Of a stretch of DNA of 64,000 bases, positions 53,506 to 62,116 are shown piece by piece. The notes beneath the pieces were generated by a model, which was not told the origin of the DNA, searched no databases, and was given only the letters and a program-made list of their open reading frames with translations. Source of the stretch: Chitinophaga filiformis (GTDB lineage: Bacteria > Bacteroidota > Bacteroidia > Chitinophagales > Chitinophagaceae). The stretch covers positions 57,247-121,246 of the forward strand of contig NZ_FNBN01000007.1 in NCBI RefSeq assembly GCF_900102545.1, written 5' to 3'. The stretch's first letter is position 1; the number at the start of each line of letters is the position of its first letter. A program made the translations under genes and the position numbers.

Positions 53506-53542
53506 ACAAAAAAAGAGGTGCATCCCTCAAGACGCACCTCTT
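53506..53542 (-). terminator. Terminator after the SufR-like gene
   Basis: AAGAGGTGC (53513-53521) pairs perfectly with GCACCTCTT (53534-53542). On the minus strand the stem is followed by a run of T (AAAAAAA on the plus strand at 53507-53514). It lies 24 bp after the stop at 53566. Confidence 0.85.
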
Positions 53543-53565
53543 AAAATATATTCACTTACTACCCT

Positions 53566-54228
53566 TTACCTACTGATAACCAATTCCTTCACCTTCTTAA
53601 TCTCATACACACACCGCCTATCCCCGGCAATAATATGATCAACCCGCTTCACTTCTGCACCATCCCCCATAATCGCCTGGAAGGTATTCAACTCTGAAGT
53701 ACAGATGTTAGCACATTGCGTAGCCGCACAACAAATAGGACAATGGTTCTCTATAAAGATGAACCCGTCCTCTTCCTCGCGCCATTCCGCCAGATAACCT
53801 TCGGAACTACGGATGGTAGCAAACTGCGCCAGTCGCTCTGCCAGGCCGGTAATACCTGACAATGCCTTCATATATTTTTCCTGCTGCTGGAATTCACGGG
53901 CAGCCACAACTTTTACGAGTGCCTCTTCTCCCAGTTCCTTGCGGATGGTTTCTATTATTTGCAGCGTCAGCTCCACATGCGTATCCGGAAAGTGAGCATG
54001 GCCCAGCGGTGTAAGGTCCCAGATTTGAACAGGCCGGCCTACTCCTCTGGATGTTGTAGCCGACACCACAAGCCCCTCCTCTGCCAGCTTCAGCAGCTGC
54101 AGGCGGGCGCCCTCTCCTGTCATACGTAATGCGGCTGCCAGCATAGCGGCCGATTGAGGCCCCTTCGTCTTCAGTAACTGCAAAAATTTGTCGGCAGTTG
54201 CTTTTGTGATGGGTCTATAATTTTCCAA
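53566..54228 (-). CDS. SufR/DeoR-like transcriptional regulator with Cys-rich Fe-S region
   Basis: This 220-residue regulator has an N-terminal winged HTH (about 10-70: ATADKFLQLLKTKGPQSAAM, RLQLLKLAEEGLV) and a C-terminal Cys-rich region, ENHCPICCAATQCANICTSE with a further Cys in GDRRCVYEI. The Cys are 163, 166, 167, 172, 176 and 206. Cyanobacterial SufR, a repressor of the suf operon, uses a comparable set of late Cys to hold a 4Fe-4S cluster. The gene diverges from a reductase gene that precedes sufABCDSE, so an Fe-S-sensing role over suf is likely. The open question is whether it controls suf or only the adjacent reductase. Confidence 0.78.
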   Translation of the reverse strand: MENYRPITKATADKFLQLLKTKGPQSAAMLAAALRMTGEGARLQLLKLAEEGLVVSATTSRGVGRPVQIWDLTPLGHAHFPDTHVELTLQIIETIRKELGEEALVKVVAAREFQQQEKYMKALSGITGLAERLAQFATIRSSEGYLAEWREEEDGFIFIENHCPICCAATQCANICTSELNTFQAIMGDGAEVKRVDHIIAGDRRCVYEIKKVKELVISR

Positions 54229-54265
54229 GTTCTTACTTGTTTTATTCTCAAATGTCGTAATTTTG
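54226..54265. promoter_or_regulatory. Promoter and candidate operator between the SufR-like and reductase genes
   Basis: TTG at 54237-54239 and TAATTTTG at 54258-54265 (18 nt between) form a good Bacteroidota promoter for the gene at 54321. The perfect inverted repeat CAAGT-TCTT-ACTTG (54226-54239) covers its -33 box and the start of the divergent regulator gene, a suitable place for autorepression and for repression of the reductase. Confidence 0.55.
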
Positions 54266-54320
54266 TAGGAGTTAAAAAAATTTGTTGCCAGAACAACAGC
54301 TTAAAACAGAGAAACACTAA

Positions 54321-54902
54321 ATGAACGTATTGATCTTCAACGGCACAATGGACAGTAGCCCCTATACCACTGCAAACCAGTTAACGGGCTATTTCGCAGA
54401 ACAGTTCCGGCACAAGGGATTTTCTACGGAAGTGTTCAGCCCTGTTGACGGCCATATTCCGTTCTTTGCATATCCTAAGGGCGACATGCCCGATTCCGTT
54501 AAACATATGTGTGATGTATTCCTGAAAGCGGATGTCCACGTATGGCTTACCCCCCTTTATCACGGGAGTATGACTGGTGTCATGAAGAATACACTGGACT
54601 GGCTGGAGATGACCAGCAAGCTCAGTAATCCTTATTTAACGGGAAAGGTTGTAGCTTTGGTATGCTGGGGAGATGGTTCCCACGCCATGCAGGGCATCAA
54701 CGCAATGGATTCGGTAGCGAAAGCCCTTCGGGCATGGGTACTACCTTTTTCAGTGCCAATCATGAAAGAACACTTGTATGATGCTGAAACTAAAACATTT
54801 ACAGCATCTTATAAAAATAAATTCGATAGGATGATCTCCCTTCTGGGAGACTCCAGGATCGGAGATAAAAAGCAGGTGAAAGATACTACCGGCAATCTCT
54901 GA
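54321..54902 (+). CDS. NAD(P)H-dependent FMN reductase-like flavodoxin-fold protein
   Basis: This 193-residue flavodoxin-fold protein begins MNVLIFNGTMDSSPYTTANQ. The FMN-binding segment TPLYHGSMTGVMKNTLDWLE is typical of NADPH-dependent FMN reductases, and VCWGDGSHAMQGINAM lines the third loop. It may supply reduced flavin or electrons to the neighbouring Fe-S assembly system; that is an inference from context. The last 17 codons with the stop are duplicated downstream. The gene precedes sufA by 289 bp. Confidence 0.8.
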   Translation: MNVLIFNGTMDSSPYTTANQLTGYFAEQFRHKGFSTEVFSPVDGHIPFFAYPKGDMPDSVKHMCDVFLKADVHVWLTPLYHGSMTGVMKNTLDWLEMTSKLSNPYLTGKVVALVCWGDGSHAMQGINAMDSVAKALRAWVLPFSVPIMKEHLYDAETKTFTASYKNKFDRMISLLGDSRIGDKKQVKDTTGNL

Positions 54903-55090
54903 TCTTAAGAGAAAATTGGAGACAAGGTCGGTGACAAGCACCACCAACATGCTCCAGGATCGGGGATAAAAGCAGGTGAAAGATACTACCGGCAATCTCT
55001 GATCATAAGAGAAATGGAGATAAGGCGGGTGACAGACACCACTAACATTCTCCAGGATCGGAATAATGAGGGAATATACAACCGGAACTC
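54851..55090. repeat. Tandem duplication of the reductase gene end
   Basis: CTCCAGGATCGG at 54851, followed by GAGATAAAAAGCAGGTGAAA and the codons up to the stop, recurs at 54952 (CTCCAGGATCGGGGATAAAA) with the stop region copied almost exactly. A shorter third copy starts at 55050. Periods are 101 and 98 bp. The copy is non-coding, out of the gene, and fills most of the gap before sufA. Confidence 0.85.
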
Positions 55091-55191
55091 CCGGATCCGC
55101 AGACAGGATTGGAAGAAACCGGTGACAAGACACCTCAGCTATCCGGTCAGAATAATAATACTAAGGTGATTTCGTATAAAAGGAAGCAATT

Positions 55192-55521
55192 ATGATAACA
55201 GTATCAGAAAAAGCAGGCGAATATATAAAGGCGCTCATGGTCAAGGAGAATCATGCTCCCGGTACTTTCGTACGCGTTGGCGTAAAAGGCGGCGGTTGCT
55301 CAGGACTGGAATATGTGTTGAAATTTGAAGCAACCGACCATCAGGAAGGTGACCAGACCTTCGAAGATAAAGGTGTAAAGATCGTGGTGCAGATGAAGAG
55401 CCTCCTGTACCTGTACGGCACAGAGCTGGACTATTCAGATGGTCTCAATGGTAAAGGACTCTACTTTAACAACCCTAACGCTACACGTACCTGTAGCTGT
55501 GGGGAAAGCTTCGCGGTATAA
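55192..55521 (+). CDS. sufA: HesB/IscA-type Fe-S assembly protein SufA
   Basis: This 109-residue A-type carrier has the three invariant Cys C36 (GGGCSGLEY), C101 and C103 (TRTCSCGESF). It receives Fe-S clusters from SufBCD and passes them on to target enzymes. It is the first gene of the suf operon, 43 bp before sufB. The length is normal. No clear promoter box was found in the 100 bp before it; the duplicated gene end lies upstream. Confidence 0.93.
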   Translation: MITVSEKAGEYIKALMVKENHAPGTFVRVGVKGGGCSGLEYVLKFEATDHQEGDQTFEDKGVKIVVQMKSLLYLYGTELDYSDGLNGKGLYFNNPNATRTCSCGESFAV

Positions 55522-55564
55522 TCCTTTATCCCCGGACTTCTGCATTACTTAATTAACTCGGAAA

Positions 55565-57010
55565 ATGAGAAACAGCAACGAAATAATAGATGATATAGCC
55601 AACCGGGAATACGAGTTTGGCTTTACTACCGACATCGAGATGGAGATGGCGCCGGTGGGTCTTAACGAAGACACCATCCGCTTTATCTCTGCTAAAAAGG
55701 AAGAACCAGAATGGATGCTGGAATGGCGCCTGAAAGGCTACCAGGCCTTTAAAAAGATGCAGTTCCCTAAATGGCAGCATTTTGAAATGCCTGAACTGGA
55801 CCTTCAGAAACTTTCTTACTACGCAGCACCTAAGAAAAAGAAACAACTCAACAGCCTGGACGAAGTAGATCCTGAGCTGCTGGCTACTTTCGAAAAGCTG
55901 GGTATTCCCATCAACGAACAGAAAGCACTGGCCGGCGTTGCTGTAGACGTTGTTTTTGACAGCGTTTCCGTTGCCACTACTTTCAAGGAAAAATTAAACG
56001 AACTGGGCATCATCTTCTGCTCATTCGGTGAAGCAGTAAGGACACATCCTGACCTGGTTAAGAAATACCTGGGTACTGTAGTACCTCACTCCGATAATAT
56101 ATTTGCCGCCCTGAATGCTGCGGTATTCTCCGACGGCTCTTTCGTATACATTCCGAAAGGCGTACGCTGCCCAATGGAACTGAGTACCTACTTCCGTATC
56201 AATGCGGAAAATACCGGCCAGTTCGAGCGTACCCTGATCATTGCCGACGACAATTCCTACGTAAGTTACCTGGAAGGCTGTACAGCTCCCAAACGTGATG
56301 AGAACCAACTGCATGCTGCAGTAGTGGAACTGATCGCAATGGACCATTCGGAGATCAAATACTCCACTGTACAGAACTGGTATCCTGGTGACAAGGACGG
56401 TAACGGCGGTATCTACAACTTCGTGACCAAACGCGGTATCTGCAAAGGAAACAGCAGCAAGATATCCTGGACACAGGTAGAAACCGGTTCTGCTATCACC
56501 TGGAAATATCCTAGCGTGATACTGCAGGGCGACGATGCTGAAGGCGAATTCTACTCAGTAGCGGTAACCCGCAACAAGCAGATCGCTGACACCGGTACCA
56601 AGATCTATCACCTGGGTCGTAATACCCGCAGCCGTATCATTTCAAAAGGTATCTCTGCAGGTCATAGCGATAATACTTATCGTGGTCTTGTACAGGTAGG
56701 TCCGCGTGCGGCCAACGCACGTAACTTCACCCAGTGTGACTCCCTCCTGATAGGCGACCGCTGTGGTGCACACACCTTCCCTTACATCGAATCCAGGAAT
56801 AGTACTGCTACCGTAGAACACGAAGCAACTACTTCCAAGATCGGTGAGGACCAGATCTTCTATCTGAACCAGCGTGGTATCGATACAGAAAAAGCAGTAG
56901 CACTGATCGTAAATGGTTATGCACAGGAAGTGCTGAACCAACTCCCGATGGAGTTTGCGGTGGAAGCCCGTAAGCTGCTTTCTATCACACTGGAAGGAAG
57001 CGTAGGATAA
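55565..57010 (+). CDS. sufB: Fe-S cluster assembly scaffold SufB
   Basis: This 481-residue scaffold protein of the SufBCD complex, on which clusters are built, has the beta-helix region (about 160-430) with FTQCDSLLIGDRCGAHTFPY and EHEATTSKIGEDQIFYLNQR, the conserved end of SufB. The Cys of TQCDSLLIG is at the position of the essential late Cys of E. coli SufB. Length matches the family. It lies 43 bp after sufA and 44 bp before sufC. Confidence 0.97.
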   Translation: MRNSNEIIDDIANREYEFGFTTDIEMEMAPVGLNEDTIRFISAKKEEPEWMLEWRLKGYQAFKKMQFPKWQHFEMPELDLQKLSYYAAPKKKKQLNSLDEVDPELLATFEKLGIPINEQKALAGVAVDVVFDSVSVATTFKEKLNELGIIFCSFGEAVRTHPDLVKKYLGTVVPHSDNIFAALNAAVFSDGSFVYIPKGVRCPMELSTYFRINAENTGQFERTLIIADDNSYVSYLEGCTAPKRDENQLHAAVVELIAMDHSEIKYSTVQNWYPGDKDGNGGIYNFVTKRGICKGNSSKISWTQVETGSAITWKYPSVILQGDDAEGEFYSVAVTRNKQIADTGTKIYHLGRNTRSRIISKGISAGHSDNTYRGLVQVGPRAANARNFTQCDSLLIGDRCGAHTFPYIESRNSTATVEHEATTSKIGEDQIFYLNQRGIDTEKAVALIVNGYAQEVLNQLPMEFAVEARKLLSITLEGSVG

Positions 57011-57054
57011 TAAAACAATTTACAAAAGCAAAAACAACAGAGAAACATACAATC

Positions 57055-57819
57055 ATGCTGACGATTAAAAATCTGCACGCAGAAGTAGACGGTAAACAAA
57101 TCCTGAAGGGAATCAACCTGGAAATCAGGAAAGGAGAAATGCATGCTATCATGGGTCCTAACGGCTCCGGAAAAAGCTCACTGTCTTCTGTGCTGGCGGG
57201 TCGTGAAAATTATACTGTAACACAAGGTGAAGTGATCTTCGAAGGGAAGAACCTGCTGGACATGTCTCCCGAAGACCGTGCACGCGAAGGCCTCTTCATG
57301 GCGTTCCAGTATCCCGTTGAAATTCCGGGTGTATCCAACCTGCATTTCCTCAAGACCGCATTAAATGAGATCAGGACTTACCATGGTCTGCCTGCGATGG
57401 AATCCAAAGAATTCCTGAAGCTGACCAAAGAAAAACAGCAGCTGGTAGATTTTAATGCTAACCTGATGAACCGTTCTCTGAACGAAGGTTTCTCCGGCGG
57501 TGAGAAAAAGAGGAATGAAGTGTTTCAGCTGGCAATGCTCGATCCGAAATTAGCCATCCTGGATGAAACTGATTCCGGCCTCGATATTGACGCCCTCCGC
57601 ATTGTAGCTGCCGGCGTGAATAAACTGCGCAGTGCAGATAAGGCTTTTATGGTTATTACCCACTACCAGCGTTTGCTGGAATACATCGTGCCTGATTTCG
57701 TGCACGTGCTGTACAATGGTCAGATCGTTAAGACCGGCACCAAAGAACTGGCACTTGAGCTGGAAGAAAAAGGCTACGACTGGCTGAAAGAAGAGGTACA
57801 CCAGAAAGAATCTGTATAA
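57055..57819 (+). CDS. sufC: Fe-S assembly ATPase SufC
   Basis: This 254-residue ABC-type ATPase drives cluster assembly in the SufBCD complex; it is not a transporter. Walker A is GPNGSGKS at 34-41, the Q-loop region is FMAFQYPVEIPGV, the signature is FSGGEKKRNE and Walker B is LAILDETDSGLD. All match SufC. It is followed by sufD after 13 bp. Confidence 0.97.
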   Translation: MLTIKNLHAEVDGKQILKGINLEIRKGEMHAIMGPNGSGKSSLSSVLAGRENYTVTQGEVIFEGKNLLDMSPEDRAREGLFMAFQYPVEIPGVSNLHFLKTALNEIRTYHGLPAMESKEFLKLTKEKQQLVDFNANLMNRSLNEGFSGGEKKRNEVFQLAMLDPKLAILDETDSGLDIDALRIVAAGVNKLRSADKAFMVITHYQRLLEYIVPDFVHVLYNGQIVKTGTKELALELEEKGYDWLKEEVHQKESV

Positions 57820-57832
57820 CGCAAAAAGAACC

Positions 57833-59152
57833 ATGACGAGCGATAAATCATTTTACGAATTTATATCCAACGGGGTACCTGGTCCCGAGCAGAAAGTAGA
57901 TGCCGACAACGCTATTCTTCCTGCCCGCAAGCTGGCATTTAGCCGCTTCAAGGAACTGGGTCTGCCTACGATCAAAACCGAAGAGTGGCGCTATACTAAC
58001 ATCCAGCGTTATCTCAAAGACGCCTTTACCCTGGCACAGGAAGAACAAGGTACTGTAACGGCAGAGCAACTGAAAGCTGCCAGCATCCCTCACCTGGACA
58101 GCTACCGTGCTGTACTCGTGAACGGACGCCTGCAGGCCGACCTCTCCGTACTGCCTTCCGGAGGTAAGATCACCGTCTCCAAACTGAGCGACGCTGCCGG
58201 CAATCCACAGCTGCAGGCATGGTTTGATAAACACCCTCACCTGCAGTCGCAGCCTTTCGCAGCGCTCAACGCTGCCCTGTTTGCCGATGGCCTGTTCATC
58301 GAAGCAGGTACAAACGCTACCCTGGACAAACCACTGCACATCATTCACGTGTATACTGCTTCCACCAACGCGTTCATTCAGCCCCGCCACCTGGTGGTAC
58401 TGCATAAAAGCGCTACACTGGAAGTTATTGAAAGCGCTGTAGGCATCAATGATAATGCCATCACTTTCGTAAATGCCGTAACAGAAGTTGTACTGGAAGA
58501 AAACGCTGAACTCTGGCATTATAATATCCAGAACACCGTTAAAAACAGCCGTCATATCCATAATACTTCTGCTACCCAGAAAGCTGACAGCCGCTATCAT
58601 CATTTTAACTTTACCCTGCCATCTGCAGAACTGACCCGTAATAACCTCAGCGTAGCGCTGACAGGCAGCAATACGGAAACCAATCTGCACGGCCTCTACC
58701 TGGCTACAGGTACCCAGCACGTAGACAACCACACTTTTGTGGATCACCTCGTGCCGAACTGTAACAGTAATGAGCTGTACAAAGGAGTATTGCTGGACGA
58801 CGCCAATGGCGTATTCACCGGCAGGATCCATGTAAATGTAGATGCGCAGAAAACAAATGCTTTCCAGCAGAACAACAACCTGCTGATGAGCGAAAAGGCG
58901 AACATCAATTCACAACCTCAGCTGGAAATATTTGCAGATGATGTGAAGTGCAGCCATGGATTTACGGTAGGCCGCTTCAGCGATGAAGCACTGTTCTACC
59001 TGCGCTCCCGTGGTATTGGTGCGGAAGCCGCTAAATCACTGCTGGTAAATGCTTTTGCATTTGATATTACCGACCAGGTACATATCCCGGCTTTACAGGA
59101 TTTCCTCGCAGAAAAGATTCGCCAGTATGTAGCCGGCGCTATCAATAATTAA
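57833..59152 (+). CDS. sufD: Fe-S assembly protein SufD
   Basis: This 439-residue SufB paralogue is the third part of the SufBCD complex, involved in iron acquisition. The conserved region near the end, DDVKCSHGFTVGRFSDEALF with YLRSRGI, includes the family His, and the beta-helix core lies at about 130-350. It lies 13 bp after sufC and 97 bp before sufS; a hairpin occupies that gap. Confidence 0.94.
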   Translation: MTSDKSFYEFISNGVPGPEQKVDADNAILPARKLAFSRFKELGLPTIKTEEWRYTNIQRYLKDAFTLAQEEQGTVTAEQLKAASIPHLDSYRAVLVNGRLQADLSVLPSGGKITVSKLSDAAGNPQLQAWFDKHPHLQSQPFAALNAALFADGLFIEAGTNATLDKPLHIIHVYTASTNAFIQPRHLVVLHKSATLEVIESAVGINDNAITFVNAVTEVVLEENAELWHYNIQNTVKNSRHIHNTSATQKADSRYHHFNFTLPSAELTRNNLSVALTGSNTETNLHGLYLATGTQHVDNHTFVDHLVPNCNSNELYKGVLLDDANGVFTGRIHVNVDAQKTNAFQQNNNLLMSEKANINSQPQLEIFADDVKCSHGFTVGRFSDEALFYLRSRGIGAEAAKSLLVNAFAFDITDQVHIPALQDFLAEKIRQYVAGAINN

Positions 59153-59179
59153 TTCGATCAGAAATTCCGATCTTTGCAC

Positions 59180-59210
59180 GAGGTCATCCAGGTTCATCCC
59201 GGATGACCTC
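59180..59210 (+). other. Perfect hairpin between sufD and sufS
   Basis: GAGGTCATCC (59180-59189) pairs perfectly with GGATGACCTC (59201-59210) around an 11-nt loop that could extend the stem (AGG...CCC). No T-run follows, so it is more likely an RNA processing or stability site within the operon than a terminator. sufS starts 38 bp later. Confidence 0.6.
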
Positions 59211-59248
59211 TGATGCTTCAGAGAAGAATGATAAACATTTAGAGTATT

Positions 59249-60496
59249 ATGCAAAACGTACCAGACATCACTGTTCCGGCAATAGATATAGAAAAGATCA
59301 GAAAGGATTTCCCGCTGTTACAGGAAAAAGTATATGGATTACCACTCGTATATCTCGATAATGCTGCTACTACCCAGAAGCCGCAGATCGTGCTGGATAC
59401 GTTAATGCACTACTATATCCATCTCAACAGCAACGTACACCGCGGTGTACACCATCTCAGCCAGGAAGCAACTGCTGCTTACGAGAACTCCCGTAAGACC
59501 GTTGCCTCCTTCCTCAATGCACGTAAACCGGAAGAGATCATCTTTACCAAGGGTACTACCGACAGTATCAACCTGATAGCCTATTCCTTCGGTCGCGGTG
59601 AGATCAAGCCCGGCGATGTGGTACTGGTATCCGCTATGGAACACCACTCCAACATCGTTCCCTGGCAGATGATGTGCGAAGACAGGGGCGCTGAAATGAA
59701 AGTCATCCCGATGGATGAAAACGGAGAACTGATCATGTCAGAGTTCTCTGCCCTGCTGACCGATAAAGTGAAGATCATTGCGGTAACATACGTATCCAAT
59801 TCCCTTGGTACTGTTAATCCCGTACGCGATATTATAGCCCAGGCACATGCCCGCAATATTCCTGTATTGCTCGATGCGGCACAGGCGGTACAGCATATGC
59901 CTGTGGATGTACAGGAACTGGACGTAGACTTCCTCGTATTCTCCGGTCATAAGATATACGGTCCTACCGGTACCGGTGTACTATATGGCAAGGAAGAATG
60001 GCTGGACAGACTGCCTCCTTACCAGGGTGGTGGTGATATGATCAAGACGGTGACCTTCGCCAAAACCATCTACAACGTACTGCCGTACAAGTTTGAAGCG
60101 GGTACTCCCGATATCAGCGGCGCCATTGCGCTGGAAGCTGCTATTAAATACGTACAACAGATAGGTGTTGAAAATATCCAGGCATGGGAAGAACAGCTGG
60201 TAGATTATGCTGTACAACAGTTACAGCAGATCGAAGGTCTGCGTTTCATTGGTAATGCAAAACATCGCTCCGGCGCTATCTCCTTCCTGGTAGACGACAT
60301 TCATCCTTATGACCTCGGTGAACTGCTGGATAAGCAGGGTATTGCTATCCGTACCGGCCACCACTGTGCCGAACCTGTAATGGGCTTCTTCTGCATCCCT
60401 GGTACCGTACGTGCATCGTTTGCAGTATATACAACTTTCGAAGATATAGACAGATTAGTAGCGGGCATTAAAAAAGCCGCTGCTATGTTAAGATAA
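59249..60496 (+). CDS. sufS: Cysteine desulfurase SufS
   Basis: This 415-residue PLP enzyme takes sulfur from cysteine and hands it to SufE. The PLP lysine is K235 in SGHKIYGPTG, the catalytic Cys is C373 in RTGHHCAEPVM, and SAMEHHSNIVPWQ forms the cofactor pocket. It belongs to the group II (SufS/CsdA) desulfurases. sufE follows after 7 bp. Confidence 0.97.
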   Translation: MQNVPDITVPAIDIEKIRKDFPLLQEKVYGLPLVYLDNAATTQKPQIVLDTLMHYYIHLNSNVHRGVHHLSQEATAAYENSRKTVASFLNARKPEEIIFTKGTTDSINLIAYSFGRGEIKPGDVVLVSAMEHHSNIVPWQMMCEDRGAEMKVIPMDENGELIMSEFSALLTDKVKIIAVTYVSNSLGTVNPVRDIIAQAHARNIPVLLDAAQAVQHMPVDVQELDVDFLVFSGHKIYGPTGTGVLYGKEEWLDRLPPYQGGGDMIKTVTFAKTIYNVLPYKFEAGTPDISGAIALEAAIKYVQQIGVENIQAWEEQLVDYAVQQLQQIEGLRFIGNAKHRSGAISFLVDDIHPYDLGELLDKQGIAIRTGHHCAEPVMGFFCIPGTVRASFAVYTTFEDIDRLVAGIKKAAAMLR

Positions 60497-60503
60497 CAGG
60501 ATT

Positions 60504-60950
60504 ATGACTATCAAAGAAAAACAGGACGAGCTGATATCAGATTTCTCTTTCATGGAGAACTGGATGGATAAATACGAGCACATTATTCAACTGGGTAAGG
60601 AACTGCCGCTGATAGACGAAAAATATAAAACGCCTGATCATCTCATTAAAGGGTGCCAGTCGCAGGTATGGCTGCATACCGACATGCAGGACGGTAAACT
60701 GATCTTCACCGCCGACAGTGACGCTGTGATCACCAAAGGGCTGGTAAGTCTGATGATCACCGTATTCTCAGGACATACGCCCAAAGAGATCGCAGAATCT
60801 GAAATATACTTTATCGACGCGATCGGTTTGAGCAGTCATCTCTCTCCTACCCGTTCCAATGGGTTACTGAGTATGCTCAAGCAGATCAAATTATATGCAG
60901 TTGCCTATGAGGCAAAATCTCAATCACAAAAAAACGGCAAAGAGCTATGA
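60504..60950 (+). CDS. sufE: Cysteine desulfuration protein SufE
   Basis: This 148-residue sulfur acceptor of SufS has the active Cys C51 in LIKGCQSQVW, the same number as in E. coli SufE, and the family end region GLSSHLSPTRSNGLLSM. It passes persulfide sulfur to SufB. Its stop overlaps the start of the next gene by 4 bp (ATGA), a sign of translational coupling. Confidence 0.95.
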   Translation: MTIKEKQDELISDFSFMENWMDKYEHIIQLGKELPLIDEKYKTPDHLIKGCQSQVWLHTDMQDGKLIFTADSDAVITKGLVSLMITVFSGHTPKEIAESEIYFIDAIGLSSHLSPTRSNGLLSMLKQIKLYAVAYEAKSQSQKNGKEL

Positions 60951-61264
60951 GCGAAAATACAACGACACTACGCGACAGGATTGAAGAGGTACTGCGCACG
61001 GTATTTGATCCGGAGATACCGGTGAATATCTTTGAGCTGGGCCTTGTATATGAAATCAGGATAGGCGATAATAACCGCGTTGCCATCACGATGACGCTGA
61101 CAGCACCAGGTTGTCCGGTAGCAGGCGATATCATACGTGAAGTAGATGAGAAAGTGAGGGATATTGAGGGTGTATCTGATGTGGATGTGACCCTGACTTT
61201 CGATCCGCCATGGAATAAAGATATGATGAGCGAGGAAGCCAAGCTGGAACTGGGCTTCATGTAA
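60947..61264 (+). CDS. sufT: SufT-like DUF59 (MIP18) Fe-S maturation protein
   Basis: This 105-residue DUF59 protein has the family motifs DPEIPVNIFELGLVYEI, LTAPGCPVAGDII with its conserved Cys, and FDPPWNKDMMSEEAKLELGF. Such proteins help mature Fe-S proteins, and this one closes the suf operon, overlapping sufE by 4 bp. Standalone DUF59 proteins also exist as PaaD-like factors; the operon position favours SufT. Confidence 0.9.
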   Translation: MSENTTTLRDRIEEVLRTVFDPEIPVNIFELGLVYEIRIGDNNRVAITMTLTAPGCPVAGDIIREVDEKVRDIEGVSDVDVTLTFDPPWNKDMMSEEAKLELGFM

Positions 61265-61283
61265 TCAGTACAGGAAAATTCTT

Positions 61284-61320
61284 AAAAGCCGGTGTTGTTA
61301 ATACAGCACCGGCTTTTGTT
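61284..61320 (+). terminator. Terminator of the suf operon
   Basis: AAAAGCCGGTG (61284-61294) pairs perfectly with CACCGGCTTTT (61307-61317), followed by GTTATT. It lies 19 bp after the sufT stop. Confidence 0.88.
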
Positions 61321-61510
61321 ATTCTGCTATCAGCTATCATTGTTGTTCGGTAACTTTCGCCCGTAACTATTTCTTCATACAAGTCCTCCTTTCCCCTGTA
61401 ACTGTTTGTTTCTCTTGACTGTTCGCGGTTCTCTCCCCTCATCCAACAGCTTATTTCCATTCAGCCAGCTCCTATTTTCACCTTTCTGCTAAACATTCGA
61501 ACTGGTCAGG

Positions 61511-61541
61511 TTGTTATAAGGTTTCGCTACCTTTACCTTTG
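61511..61541 (+). promoter_or_regulatory. Bacteroidota-type promoter of the envelope-protein trio
   Basis: TTG (61511-61513) and TACCTTTG (61534-61541), with 20 nt between, precede the gene at 61571. Together with the terminator at 61284 they separate this unit from suf. The rest of 61321-61510 shows nothing. Confidence 0.6.
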
Positions 61542-61570
61542 TCATCTTATTACCTTTTTAAAACTCAGTT

Positions 61571-62077
61571 ATGTTTGAACAATTAACACAACTCATTCAG
61601 CAGAGCGGTCTGCAATCTGTCATCAACAATCCCGAAGTACCTAACGAGCACAATGACGCTGTGATCGCCGAAGCACAAAACTCTATCCTCTCCACTTTTG
61701 GTCAGCTGAATGCCAATGGTGAAACACAACAGGTAAATGAAGCGCTTGCATCTGCGGATCATCCGGTTACGCAGAATATCCAACAGAACTTTGCCGGCAA
61801 CATCATGGAAAAGTTTGGCATCAATAGTGCTACTGCTACAAGCATTGCTGCAACCTTAATCCCTACTGTTCTGAATGCTATCAAAGGTGGTGGCGGTACA
61901 TCCGGTGCTACCGGTGGTCTCAACATCCAGGACATTTTATCTTCCCTGGGTGGTAACAGTGGTTTTGGCAGCGGTAATATCCAGAGTTCTATCAATAGTA
62001 TTGGTGGTAAACTGGGACTGGACAAAGACGGAGACGGTGATGTTGATCTGAACGATATTACAAAAATGTTCAGGTAA
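61571..62077 (+). CDS. Hypothetical protein with C-terminal EF-hand/dockerin-like loop
   Basis: This 168-residue protein has no signal peptide. An amphipathic helical N-terminal half (about 1-95) resembles DUF937-type proteins, followed by a Gly/Ser-rich linker (KGGGGTSGATGGLN) and a helix-loop region. It ends with the acidic loop DKDGDGDVDLND (151-162), which fits a calcium-binding EF-hand or dockerin pattern. It may bind Ca2+; the role is unknown. It is the first of three small genes followed by BON and SH3 proteins (39 bp and 18 bp gaps). Confidence 0.65.
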   Translation: MFEQLTQLIQQSGLQSVINNPEVPNEHNDAVIAEAQNSILSTFGQLNANGETQQVNEALASADHPVTQNIQQNFAGNIMEKFGINSATATSIAATLIPTVLNAIKGGGGTSGATGGLNIQDILSSLGGNSGFGSGNIQSSINSIGGKLGLDKDGDGDVDLNDITKMFR

Positions 62078-62116
62078 TTATCAGATGGAATTTTCTCACC
62101 ATTCCAACCAATAATT

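Noticed and set aside
53391..53576. 61-codon plus-strand frame with Cys motif (CLICGPKALERCDCC)
   Set aside because: It runs through the terminator of the SufR-like gene into its coding end; the Cys spacing looks accidental.
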